The notes under the pieces: generated by a model | The model's input: the letters and a program-made list of their open reading frames with translations, nothing else | Told to the model about the DNA's origin: nothing | Database searches by the model: none | In this document: positions 1-7,685 of the stretch, piece by piece | How the letters are laid out: the number at the start of each line of letters is the position of its first letter | Position numbering within the stretch: the stretch's first letter is position 1 | Program-made: the position numbers and the translations under genes | From: Streptomyces sp. NBC_01233 | GTDB lineage: Bacteria; Actinomycetota; Actinomycetes; Streptomycetales; Streptomycetaceae | Direction of reading: 5' to 3' | Assembly: GCF_035989305.1 (NCBI RefSeq) | Contig: NZ_CP108514.1 | Coordinates: 7,544,501 to 7,608,500, forward strand | Length of the DNA stretch: 64,000 nucleotides

Positions 1-931
1 TGATCGTCCGGGAAGACGGCGTGTCCCTGGCGATGGTGGTGGTGAACACGCCCCATGCGGCTTCTTCGGTGAGGGGTCGCCCGTCGCGGTGGAAGCGGAA
101 GCGGTTGCGCCGCATGGAGTCCGCTGTCCCTGCCTGGTCCCGGGTGATGTTGACGAACAGGGCGCGGTGGCCGGTGGCCGCATCGAGCTGGGGGATGCGC
201 AGCGAGTTGAACGGTGACTTGGTGAGGAAGGCTCTGCGGTTGAAGTGGCGGCAGTGCGCCTGCACGTTGGCGGTGAGCAGCGGAGCGTCCTTGGTCTGTG
301 CCGGGGTGAGGTTGTACGTGTGACCCCCCAGGTGCTGGTAGGCGGGTATGGCCCGCGCGTACAGGTCTTCGGCTTCGTAGGGCATGACCAAGCCGGGGAT
401 GATCCGGGTGTTCTTGTTGTCCACGGAGAGGACCTGGTCGCCCATGGTCTCGAAGGATCGGCGGGCTGTGTGGGTCAGATTGCGGACGGGCCAGGCCCAG
501 CATGACGCTGTAGTGAAGTAGGAGTACCGGCCGGTGTAGGCAAGGCAGTTGTAGAGGTGGCTGGTCCCGGAGCGTGGTGCGCCGATGATGAACACGGTTG
601 TGGTGGGGCTGTGTTCGGGCATGGGCTTGGGTGCGTACCGGGTTCGTGCGTCGAGCTCCTGCTGAATATCGATATTTTCGCGGACCGCGATGTCCGGGTT
701 GAAGGGGAGCGGCTGTCCAGTGCTGCGGATCTGGTCGAGTACCGCCTTCACGTACGCCAGACTCGTGGAGGCTGGCGCGATTCCCTGCGCGTACCGCTCC
801 TCCAGTGTCTCGGCGAGGACGTAGTGGCGGGGGTCGTTGCTGAACCGGTAGACGCGGGTTCGGTAGAGGGCGACCATCGCGCCGACGGGGTGGGGCGATG
901 CCAGCTGCTCGGTGAAGGTGTCGGGCTTCAC
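1..931 (-). CDS. Sulfotransferase family protein, 3' end outside the window
   Basis: Reading leftward from a GTG at 931, the frame stays open to the window edge (about 310 residues) with strong GC3 bias. Around residue 110 it carries VFIIGAPRSGTSHLYNCL, the 5'-phosphosulfate (PAPS) binding loop of the Sulfotransfer_3 family. Family knowledge suggests transfer of a sulfuryl group from PAPS to a small molecule, sugar or lipid; the acceptor cannot be read. About 100 residues precede the PAPS loop, an unusually long N-terminal extension. The GTG start overlaps the TGA of the upstream kinase gene (GTGA), so the two are probably translationally coupled. The C-terminal 3'-phosphate binding region lies at or beyond the edge. 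Family confidence is good; the substrate is unknown. Confidence 0.8.
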   Translation of the reverse strand, partial: MKPDTFTEQLASPHPVGAMVALYRTRVYRFSNDPRHYVLAETLEERYAQGIAPASTSLAYVKAVLDQIRSTGQPLPFNPDIAVRENIDIQQELDARTRYAPKPMPEHSPTTTVFIIGAPRSGTSHLYNCLAYTGRYSYFTTASCWAWPVRNLTHTARRSFETMGDQVLSVDNKNTRIIPGLVMPYEAEDLYARAIPAYQHLGGHTYNLTPAQTKDAPLLTANVQAHCRHFNRRAFLTKSPFNSLRIPQLDAATGHRALFVNITRDQAGTADSMRRNRFRFHRDGRPLTEEAAWGVFTTTIARDTPSSRTI

Positions 932-1662
932 TCTGTCCTCTCGTTGCGGCGCAGGGTGTGCCAGCTGTGGGTGTAGCCGTTCCGTCCGAGGTAGGGGCTG
1001 GTGAGGATGTGGTGGATCTCCATCCAGTCGGCCAGGCGATCAGGGCTGCACCGGTACGGGGTTTCCACGTTGTACGCGGCCAGTGCCTTTGCGGAGAGCC
1101 CTGCCGGCAGGGGGCCGTGGGTCATCGCCGTGGTGACGAGCAGCTTGGCCAGGTCGTACGCGAACGGGGCGGGCGTCAGGTCGTCGAAGTCGACGGCGGT
1201 GATCGTGGTCGGCGTGATCAGGAAGTTCCGTGGGTTGGAGTCCTTGTAGAAGGCGGCCGGTTCATCGGCTGATGCCTCGATGATGTGGACGGCCCGGTCG
1301 ATGCTCAAGGCCGGGCCGGGCACCATGGCCGCGCCCATGTTGTGCCGGACACGGGCTATGCGGCTGGCGGTGAAAGCGCTCATTCTGCCGATGCCGGGAA
1401 GGTCGAAGCCCTGGTCGAGACGCACGGAGTGAAGTGCCACCTGGTGGGCAGCCGCGTGCGTCTGCCCCAGTAGGCGGGCAACGGCGGGCACGTCGTCCGG
1501 GAGGGCGTGCCGGCCGGGCAGGTACTGGAACTCCAGCACCTGCGGATGGTGGGCGATCAGGTCGGGGACGGGCATTCCCAGGGCGTCGAGCCAGGCGTGC
1601 TGGGCGACGGCCCGGGACGCGGCTTCTGCCGTTCGGTACTGCTTGGCGAAGCCCACGATCAC
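928..1662 (-). CDS. Phosphotransferase (APH/choline-kinase fold), small variant
   Basis: This 244-residue protein keeps the C-terminal lobe hallmarks of the aminoglycoside-phosphotransferase fold: a Brenner-like loop FYKDSNPRNF (KD...N, with Lys where His is usual) followed about 10 residues later by AVDFDD, the metal-binding DFD-type motif. The N-terminal lobe is short and starts at VIVGFAKQYRTA, so the glycine-rich nucleotide loop seems reduced or missing. I chose GTG at 1662; GTG at 1655 has a slightly better spaced purine tract (GGGGG) and is possible. The upstream edge lies close to the truncated end of the divergent Scr1-type regulator, which hints at a recombination junction between them. 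The stop overlaps the start of the sulfotransferase gene. It may act on the same substrate as that enzyme, or be a degenerate kinase. Confidence 0.7.
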   Translation of the reverse strand: MIVGFAKQYRTAEAASRAVAQHAWLDALGMPVPDLIAHHPQVLEFQYLPGRHALPDDVPAVARLLGQTHAAAHQVALHSVRLDQGFDLPGIGRMSAFTASRIARVRHNMGAAMVPGPALSIDRAVHIIEASADEPAAFYKDSNPRNFLITPTTITAVDFDDLTPAPFAYDLAKLLVTTAMTHGPLPAGLSAKALAAYNVETPYRCSPDRLADWMEIHHILTSPYLGRNGYTHSWHTLRRNERTE

Positions 1663-1755
1663 CCCCCGGCCCGGAGGGTCGCGGTGAGGTAGCTGACTAC
1701 CGAACCGGTCTCGACAGGACCCGAGCGCGGTCTCTACCGGGTCTCTCCTGATGAA

Positions 1756-2445
1756 GTGCGGGATCTCGCCGCCAAGTACGGGGTGACCGACGAGGCCGCC
1801 ATAGCGGAGGTCGCGGCGGCGGCAGCGGAGCCGCCGGGTACGGGGTGGTGGTCGTCCTACCCGGTGGCCCAGGCATATCGGGACTTCGTGGAACTGGAGG
1901 CTGATGCGGAGAAGATCCGGATCGTCAACCCAGTGGTCATCCCCGGCCCTGTCCAGACCCACGGCTACGCACGGGAGATCATCACCAGGTCGGCCAACGC
2001 GGGAGCCGAGCGGCGAGCAGAGCAGCTGGTGTCGATCCGGATGGCGCGGCAGGAAGTCCTCTACCGCCCGGACAAGCCAGTGCAGCTGCACGCGCTGATT
2101 CCCCAGTCCGCACTGCACGCGGAGTTCGACACGGCGCCGGTCGTCATGAAGGAACAGATCCGCAAGCTGCTCGACGTGGCCGAACTGCCGAATGTGACGC
2201 TCCAGATCATCCCGCTCAACGCCCACCCCGCGTTCGTGTCCAACGGCGCAATGACGATCCTGACGTTCCAGCATCCGTGGGCGCCGGTGGTCAGCATCGA
2301 CAATCCGATGGGCGGCGACCACTCCGAGGACAAGGATCAGGTCGCCTACCTGGAAGCCGTATTCGAGCAGACGGCGACCATTGCGCATTCCGTGGATCGG
2401 TCACGGGATGTGCTCGTCGAGCACCTGGAAGGACTGCACAAGTGA
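1756..2445 (+). CDS. Scr1-family (DUF5753) antitoxin-like regulator lacking its HTH
   Basis: The 229 residues match the DUF5753 C-terminal domain of Streptomyces XRE-type regulators: WWSSYPVAQAYRDFVELEADA, IVNPVVIPG (usually PGLLQT), LPNVTLQIIPLNAHPA and VAYLEAVFEQT. Full-length members have an N-terminal helix-turn-helix of about 60-70 residues. Here the frame is open upstream only to a TAG at 1690, and the 20 residues before the GTG (PERGLYRVSPDEV) still resemble the end of that HTH. The DNA-binding part therefore appears to have been lost and the annotated GTG is probably a default start. The TGA overlaps the GTG of the DUF397 gene, the classic gene pair of WhiJ/Scr1-type loci. It may be a non-DNA-binding remnant. 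Confidence 0.75.
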   Translation: MRDLAAKYGVTDEAAIAEVAAAAAEPPGTGWWSSYPVAQAYRDFVELEADAEKIRIVNPVVIPGPVQTHGYAREIITRSANAGAERRAEQLVSIRMARQEVLYRPDKPVQLHALIPQSALHAEFDTAPVVMKEQIRKLLDVAELPNVTLQIIPLNAHPAFVSNGAMTILTFQHPWAPVVSIDNPMGGDHSEDKDQVAYLEAVFEQTATIAHSVDRSRDVLVEHLEGLHK

Positions 2446-2681
2446 TTCAGCAGCGTACGCACGTACCTATGGCGTCGAGCATCCCCGGCGCGGTGTGGAT
2501 GAAATCGTCGCACTCCGGCTCCAACGAAGGCCAGTGTGTCGAGGTCGCCGATGTCCGGCGGACTCACGCCGGCATCGCCGTTCGGGACTCGAAAGTGCCG
2601 GACGGTCCGGCCCTGATGATGGCTCCGTCCTCATTCGCTGCTCTCATCGAGAGCGTTGTCGGAGGTAACTTCAGCGCCTGA
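2442..2681 (+). CDS. DUF397 domain protein
   Basis: A 79-residue protein with the DUF397 signature: AVWMKSSHSGSNEGQCVEVADV, then IAVRDSKVPDGPALMM and FAALIESV near the C terminus. These small proteins sit beside DUF5753 HTH regulators throughout Streptomyces and are thought to act as partner or toxin-like elements in development (WhiJ-type loci). The start used is the GTG overlapping the preceding stop; ATG at 2469 would give a 70-residue form starting MASSIPG. A hairpin follows 23 bp after the stop. It looks intact although its partner regulator has lost its HTH. Confidence 0.85.
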   Translation: MIQQRTHVPMASSIPGAVWMKSSHSGSNEGQCVEVADVRRTHAGIAVRDSKVPDGPALMMAPSSFAALIESVVGGNFSA

Positions 2682-2703
2682 TCAGTGCGCATCAAAGCAG
2701 ATG

Positions 2704-2740
2704 GGCCCGCTCCCCCAGTCGACAGCGGGGAGGTCGGGCC
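2704..2740. terminator. Hairpin terminator between convergent genes
   Basis: GGCCCG-CTCCCC pairs with GGGGAG-(GT)-CGGGCC across an 11-nt loop. The 12-bp GC stem has a 2-nt bulge. It lies just after the DUF397 stop and before the leftward genes, so it could serve both strands. Confidence 0.6.
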
Positions 2741-2743
2741 TAT

Positions 2744-2905
2744 CTAGCTAGTCCACCCGTACCCATCTGCGAGGATGCCTACTGCCGCGTCCAACGACGC
2801 ATTGCGCAGCAGCGCCCACAGCCCCGCGCAGTACCCCGGGCACGCCCCTTCCCATGGTCGCCCGTGCGTGTGCAGGCCCCGGGCCCGGAGATGAGTGATC
2901 TGGTC
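2744..2905 (-). pseudogene. Remnant of a small Streptomyces protein
   Basis: An open stretch of 53 codons on the minus strand ends in TAG and reads DQITHLRARGLHTHGRPW... then ACPGYCAGLWALLR...VGILADGYGW. Codon use looks natural and the composition is protein-like rather than a GC shadow. No plausible start codon or ribosome site precedes it, and the frame runs back into the glycosyltransferase region. I read it as the 3' remnant of a small cysteine-containing protein of unknown function, left when the neighbouring locus was rearranged. Confidence 0.35.
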
Positions 2906-2927
2906 AGGGGTGTTCCATTGGCCCGAT

Positions 2928-3911
2928 CTAGGGCCCCGGAGTGGCGCGCAGCGCGGACGGGCTGGCCAGGGCGCGGGCGGCCGCCAGGCTGGCGGGGCGG
3001 CCGAGGACGGCACGTGAGGCCTCCCGCAGCAGGACCGCAGTCCGGAAGGCGGCCGTCGCCACCGCCCCGTGCCGGCGCCCGTAGAGCCTCACCCGGTTGA
3101 GGGTCAGCAGGGTCCACAGGCGCGGCGAGACCTGCGAGTCCCCGCCGAGATGGGTTGCCGCGGCCGCCGGCTCCAGCCGGGTGACGAAACCGCGGTCCCG
3201 GGCCCGCAGGCAGTACTCGGTCTCCTCCGAGTACAGGAAGAAGGACTCGTCCCAGGCCCCGCAGGCGTCGAGGCACTCCCGGGACAGGGCCATCAGCGCG
3301 CCGGTGGCCCAGTCGGCGACCGTCGCCCGCTCGTACGCGGTCGGGTCGGTGACCAGTTCGCTCCAGCGCGGGAACCGTCCGGCCCGGCGGTTGCCGATCA
3401 CCGCCTCGCCGAGCGCCCGGGTCACGCGCGACTCGCGGCGCAGCGAGTGCAGGAGCGTCCGGCCGTCCTCCTCGTACAGCAGCGGGACGCTGATGCCGAC
3501 CCGGCCGCCGCCGGGCGCCGCCGCGCCGAGCGCGTCCAGGAGCAGCGCGGCGCAGCCCTGCCGCATCCGGACGTCCGGATTGCACACCAGGGCCGCCCGG
3601 AAGCCGCCCTCCCACGCGGCGGCGGCGCCGAGAGCGGCGTTCACCCCGGCCGCGTACCCGGCGTTGCGGCCGGTCTGGACGACCGTCGCCTCCGGGGCCA
3701 GGGAGCGGATCAGGTCCACGGTGCTGTCGGCCGAGTCGTTGTCGGCGACGACCAGGCGCCAGTCGAGCCCGGCCATCCCCTCCGGCAGCGAGGCCAGGAA
3801 CGCGGGGAGCACCGCAGCGCTGTTCCAGGTGACGACGAGGACGGCTACCGGGCCGGAGCCGGATCCGGAGCCGGGGAGGGGCTGAGGGGAGGCTGGTCGG
3901 CGGGAAGACAT
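2928..3911 (-). CDS. Family 2 glycosyltransferase (rhamnosyltransferase-like)
   Basis: A 327-residue GT-A fold enzyme. VAVLVVTWNSAAVLPAFLASLP is the GT2 N terminus, VVADNDSADST carries the nucleotide-binding acid, NAGYAAGVN and VCNPDVRM (the DxD-type region) follow, and DESFFLYSEETEYCLRARDRG is typical of WbbL/RfbF-type rhamnosyltransferases. It probably adds a sugar to a lipid-linked exopolysaccharide intermediate at the inner membrane face. The start is ATG at 3911 with GGAG six bases upstream. The first 67 bases overlap the 3' end of the ligase gene, so it is the last gene of that leftward unit. Donor and acceptor sugars cannot be predicted. Confidence 0.85.
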   Translation of the reverse strand: MSSRRPASPQPLPGSGSGSGPVAVLVVTWNSAAVLPAFLASLPEGMAGLDWRLVVADNDSADSTVDLIRSLAPEATVVQTGRNAGYAAGVNAALGAAAAWEGGFRAALVCNPDVRMRQGCAALLLDALGAAAPGGGRVGISVPLLYEEDGRTLLHSLRRESRVTRALGEAVIGNRRAGRFPRWSELVTDPTAYERATVADWATGALMALSRECLDACGAWDESFFLYSEETEYCLRARDRGFVTRLEPAAAATHLGGDSQVSPRLWTLLTLNRVRLYGRRHGAVATAAFRTAVLLREASRAVLGRPASLAAARALASPSALRATPGP

Positions 3912-5878
3912 GGGAACTCCACGGATCGGGGCTCGGGCGCCGCGCGCCGGATGAAGCCGAGGTAGCTGCCTCCGGCGGCGATCGTCAGGAAGAACATCCC
4001 GGCGAACATCGGGAAGCTGAGGGCGTCGAAGGTGGCGCTGACGACCAGGGCGACGACGGCGGAGGCGAAGAACGCCTGCCCGAGCTCCCGGTCGGACTCG
4101 CCGGCGGCCAGCCGGCGGATCGCCCCGCCCTGGTGGATGCCGGTGAGGAAGAGGAACAGGAGCACGAACAGCCCCAGGAAGCCCATCTCGGCGAGGGTCA
4201 GCATGTACTGGTTGTCGGTGAAGAAGTACAGCTCGGGAATGAAGGTGCCCAGACCCCGCCCGGCGAACGGGCGCTCGTCCAGGTAGGGGACGATCGCGCT
4301 GTACTTGACCGTACGGGCCTGGGTGCTGCTGTCGGAGTTCGTCAGGAAGGACGCGAACAGTGCGGTGATGGTGCCGATCAGCCCCGGGATGATGACCTTG
4401 AAGCAGGACACCGCGCCCAGCAGCACACCGATCGCGCTCCACCTCCGCTGCGGCTTCCAGCGCGGCACCATCACCAGGATCACGATCAGCGCCCCGATGA
4501 TCGAGGTGCGCGACACCGTCAGCGGCAGCGCCCCGCCCATCAGCACCACCGGCCCCCAGCGGCGCCACGCCCGCAGGTGCCTCCGTACCGGATCGAAGGC
4601 CTGCTGCACGGCGAAGGGCAGCAGCAGCGCCAGCATCCCGCCGAACTCCAGCGGCTGCGCCGTGGTGGACCGGGGCCGGGTGAACGCCCCGCGGTCCAGG
4701 GTCGCGATCTGCGGGACGCTCGACTGCAGCCCCGGAATGCTGATGCTGTCGGCGATGTTCGTCGCCGTGAAGAAGTCGTAGAACCCGATGGCGGCCACGA
4801 TCGTCCCCATCACCACGGCCCGGCGCAGCAGCACGTCGAGACGGGCCCGGTCCTGGACGCCGGCGGAGACCAGCACCACCAGCGACACCCACACCAGCAG
4901 GGCGATCAGTCCGCGGTCCGCGCCGAGCAGCTCCTTGCGCACGCTCCCGCGGCCCGCGTTCGCGATGTACGAGGCCAGCACCGACACGGCCAGCAGCCAC
5001 ATGGCCACCCGGGGCAGCCGGGTCCCGGGAGCCGGCCGGATCCGGCCGGTGAGCCAGGTCGCGAGGTACCAGAACAGCGCCAGCAGGGCGAACACGTTGG
5101 CCGGGGTGCCCACCCCGCCCAGGCCCGGCAGCGTCAGGTTCGACGGGATGAAGAAGGCCAGCGCCAGATACCCGGTCAGCAGCGCGGTGGCGTCCGCGTG
5201 GCGGCCCCGGGACCTGCGGCGCCCGACCCGCCCGCGCGCGGTGGCCCCGGCGGAGCTCTCCCGCCGGCGGCGGCGCGCCGCCAGCAGGGCGTCCGCCACG
5301 AAGGAGAGGGTGAACCCGCTGCTGACACCGAGGATGAGGACCCCCAGCACCTGCTGGTAGCGGCTCTTGAGCTGCGCCACCGGGGTCTGCGGCAGCACCA
5401 CCGGCGTGCTCTGGACGAAGTAGGCGGGCTGGACCTTGGCCGCCGCCTGGAGCGCGTTGAGCTGCTCACCGGCGAAGGCCGTCAGCGTGTTCGTCTCCTC
5501 CAGCACCTTCCCGCGGTCGGTGCCCGTGACCGTCAGCGTCAGCAGCGGGCCCGAGGTGTTCGCGGCGAACCCGACGGTGTACGGGTCGGTCACGCCCAGG
5601 CTGTGCAGTTCGCGGGCGGCGTCGGCCCCGGACAGCGTCCTGATCAGCACGTCCGCCGTCACGACCAGGGTGCCGCCCGCGTTGGATATGGGATTGCCGA
5701 AGGCGGGCGGCAGCTGGGAGGCCGCGTTGGAGTCGAGCAGCGCCACCGAGCTCTGCGACTGGTACGCCACCGGCACCGACCGGTACAGGTGCAGCGCCGC
5801 CAGCAGGCTGAGGAGGATCGCCGGCACGATCACGTACCAGCGCCGGCGCAGCACCGCGGCCATTTCACGAATGCTCAC
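3845..5878 (-). CDS. Wzz-like/O-antigen ligase-polymerase fusion membrane protein
   Basis: About 677 residues with two parts. Residues 1-195 resemble a polysaccharide co-polymerase: a basic RRRWYV start, a first TM (VIVPAILLSLLAALHLY), a periplasmic-type domain and a second TM (VLGVLILGVSSGFTLSFVADALL). After a basic linker (RRRRESSAG) about ten hydrophobic segments follow, with the O-antigen ligase/polymerase features LEFGGMLALLLPF, VSRTSIIGALIVIL and PFAGRGLGTFIPELYFFTDNQYM. The likely role is chain-length-controlled polymerisation or ligation of an exopolysaccharide. These functions are normally separate proteins. The start is GTG at 5878, by analogy with the divergent Wzz-like gene and with AGGGG upstream; GTG at 5884 is the alternative. 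The 3' end overlaps the next gene by 67 bp. Confidence 0.8.
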   Translation of the reverse strand: MSIREMAAVLRRRWYVIVPAILLSLLAALHLYRSVPVAYQSQSSVALLDSNAASQLPPAFGNPISNAGGTLVVTADVLIRTLSGADAARELHSLGVTDPYTVGFAANTSGPLLTLTVTGTDRGKVLEETNTLTAFAGEQLNALQAAAKVQPAYFVQSTPVVLPQTPVAQLKSRYQQVLGVLILGVSSGFTLSFVADALLAARRRRRESSAGATARGRVGRRRSRGRHADATALLTGYLALAFFIPSNLTLPGLGGVGTPANVFALLALFWYLATWLTGRIRPAPGTRLPRVAMWLLAVSVLASYIANAGRGSVRKELLGADRGLIALLVWVSLVVLVSAGVQDRARLDVLLRRAVVMGTIVAAIGFYDFFTATNIADSISIPGLQSSVPQIATLDRGAFTRPRSTTAQPLEFGGMLALLLPFAVQQAFDPVRRHLRAWRRWGPVVLMGGALPLTVSRTSIIGALIVILVMVPRWKPQRRWSAIGVLLGAVSCFKVIIPGLIGTITALFASFLTNSDSSTQARTVKYSAIVPYLDERPFAGRGLGTFIPELYFFTDNQYMLTLAEMGFLGLFVLLFLFLTGIHQGGAIRRLAAGESDRELGQAFFASAVVALVVSATFDALSFPMFAGMFFLTIAAGGSYLGFIRRAAPEPRSVEFPCLPADQPPLSPSPAPDPAPAR

Positions 5879-5958
5879 GAACACCCCTGCCGGGTACCGG
5901 ATTTGATGGCGGACCTACCCGGGTCCTGCAAAGATCGGTCATGAAGGAAGGGATCCCC

Positions 5959-6723
5959 GTGTCGCCTGGTGAGTTGGTCCGTGCGCTGCGTCGGCGCTGG
6001 TACGTGCTGGTCGTGGCGGTGCTGCTCGCGGCCGCGGGAGGGGCGGCGGTGCTGCGGCCCGAACCGGTCTACTCCAGCTCGGCGATCGTGGTGCTCAAAC
6101 CGCCGGTGACCAGCACCCAGCCGAACCAGCTCGCGAACCTCCAACCGCCGCTCGCGGCCGTCTCGTACGGGGTGGTGCAGCAGCTCGGCTCGCCCGCCGG
6201 AGCAGTCGAGCTCAAGGCCGCCGGAGTCACCGGCACCTACCGGATGACACCGCGCAACAGCGGTACCAGCGTCACCCCGCGCCACCTGATCCCCTCGCTC
6301 CAGATCCAGGTGGAGCACTCCGACCCCGCGGCGGCCGACGCCTCCGTACGGAAGATCATCGAGGCCTACACCCGACACCTGACCGAACTCCAGACGCAGC
6401 AGGGCATCCCGGCCGGGGCACGGATGAGCGTGTACCTCCTGGTGCAGCCGCACGCGGTCGCGCGGACCGGCGACCGGGTGCGCGGCCTGGCCGGAGTGGC
6501 CCTGCTGGCCGCGGTCGGCGGTGTGGCCGCGGCCCTGTGGACCGACCGGCTCCTGACACGCCGGAACCGGCGCCGGCGCGAGAGCGCCGACGCCGGTCCG
6601 CAGGACCCGCCGGGCGAACCGGTGGAGACGGGGCATCAGATCCCTCGGCGCTTCCAGGACCGCCACCACAGCCACTCGCGCCCCCGGTCGGCGACGGCCG
6701 ACAGCACCAGCGGCTGGAGGTAG
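5959..6723 (+). CDS. Wzz-type polysaccharide chain-length/co-polymerase protein
   Basis: A 254-residue membrane protein. The basic N terminus LVRALRRRWYVLVVAVLLAAAGGAAV contains TM1, a roughly 150-residue extracytoplasmic domain follows, and VRGLAGVALLAAVGGVAAALW is TM2, before a basic cytoplasmic tail rich in Arg. There is no tyrosine-kinase domain. It parallels the N-terminal half of the divergent fusion protein, so the two may be diverged duplicates. GTG at 5959 has an ideal AAGGAAGGG site upstream; the ATG at 5941 lies on that site and is less likely. The last 88 bp overlap, on the opposite strand, the 3' end of the adjacent glycosyltransferase gene. It is the only rightward gene in the polysaccharide locus. 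Confidence 0.75.
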   Translation: MSPGELVRALRRRWYVLVVAVLLAAAGGAAVLRPEPVYSSSAIVVLKPPVTSTQPNQLANLQPPLAAVSYGVVQQLGSPAGAVELKAAGVTGTYRMTPRNSGTSVTPRHLIPSLQIQVEHSDPAAADASVRKIIEAYTRHLTELQTQQGIPAGARMSVYLLVQPHAVARTGDRVRGLAGVALLAAVGGVAAALWTDRLLTRRNRRRRESADAGPQDPPGEPVETGHQIPRRFQDRHHSHSRPRSATADSTSGWR

Positions 6724-7685
6724 GGCATCATGCGCGGACCGATCCGCCGACGCCTGCGCAGCGCCCGGTACTCGGCGAGCGACGTGTAGCCGCCGGGCAG
6801 GCACTCGGCGGCGAACTCCTCGAGCTCGTCGACCGGTACCACCGCCGTGCGTCCCCGGTCGTACGCCCGGTAGGCGCGCCGCAGCGCGTACCGGGCGAGC
6901 CTGGTGCGCGCCGCCAGCGCCAGCCGGTCGGCACCGGGCAGCAGGCCGGCGCACTTGTCGAGCACCGAGTCGAAGGCGACCAGGCGCTGGCGCAGGTCGT
7001 CGAGCTGTCCACCGAAGTCCGTGGTGGACATGTTGTTGCCGTGGACCCGGTAGAAGGCCTGGTCGGCCCCCTGGACGTAGCCCACGTCGGCGTGGGCCGC
7101 GAGCCGCATCCACATCTCGATGTCACCGGCGTGCGGCAGCTCGGGATCGTAGCCGCCGACCTTGCGCTGGAGGCTGGTGCGGACGACCACCTCGGGTGAG
7201 GTGATGCATCCGGTGCCCTCCCGGAACCGCCGCTCCAGCCACCACTGCCCGGGGTAGACGACCGACCCCGTGCTGTGGGTGCGGGCCACGGGGAGCGGGC
7301 CGCCGTGCCGGAAGCGCAGCGGCCGGCCGTAGGCGAAACCGGCTTCCGGATGCGCGTCGAGCAGGGTGGCGGCGCGCACCAGGGCCCCGGGGACCAGCCG
7401 GTCGTCGGCCGAGAGCAGGGCGACGTAGTCCCCGTCGGCCCACTCCAGCAGGCCCTCGTTGTACGTGGCGATGTGCCCCCGGTTCTGCTCGTGGACCCGG
7501 ACCTCGATCCGCGGGTCGGCGGCCGCCAGGGCGCGCGCGACCTCCGCCGAGTCGTCGGGGGACGCGTCGTCGATGATCAGTACCCGGACGTCGACGCCCT
7601 CCTGCTCGTCCAGGACGCTCTTGACGCAGTCGGCCAGGAAGTGGCCGTACTTGTAGCAGGGGATCACCACGCTGACCGTGCTCAC
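6636..7685 (-). CDS. Family 2 glycosyltransferase
   Basis: A 349-residue GT2 enzyme: VSVVIPCYKYGHFLADCVKSVL at the N terminus, VLIIDDASPDDSA (first Asp pair), NRGHIATYNEGL, and YVALLSADDRLVPGAL, where SADD is the metal-binding DxD-type motif. HAGDIEMWMRLAAHADVGYV is the acceptor-side ED-like motif. The C-terminal 100 residues are helical and basic. It is expected to build an exopolysaccharide or cell-surface glycan at the membrane. The ATG overlaps the TGA of the DUF4082 gene (ATGA), so they are coupled. Its 3' end overlaps the convergent Wzz-like gene by 88 bp. Confidence 0.88.
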   Translation of the reverse strand: MSTVSVVIPCYKYGHFLADCVKSVLDEQEGVDVRVLIIDDASPDDSAEVARALAAADPRIEVRVHEQNRGHIATYNEGLLEWADGDYVALLSADDRLVPGALVRAATLLDAHPEAGFAYGRPLRFRHGGPLPVARTHSTGSVVYPGQWWLERRFREGTGCITSPEVVVRTSLQRKVGGYDPELPHAGDIEMWMRLAAHADVGYVQGADQAFYRVHGNNMSTTDFGGQLDDLRQRLVAFDSVLDKCAGLLPGADRLALAARTRLARYALRRAYRAYDRGRTAVVPVDELEEFAAECLPGGYTSLAEYRALRRRRRIGPRMMPYLQPLVLSAVADRGREWLWWRSWKRRGI

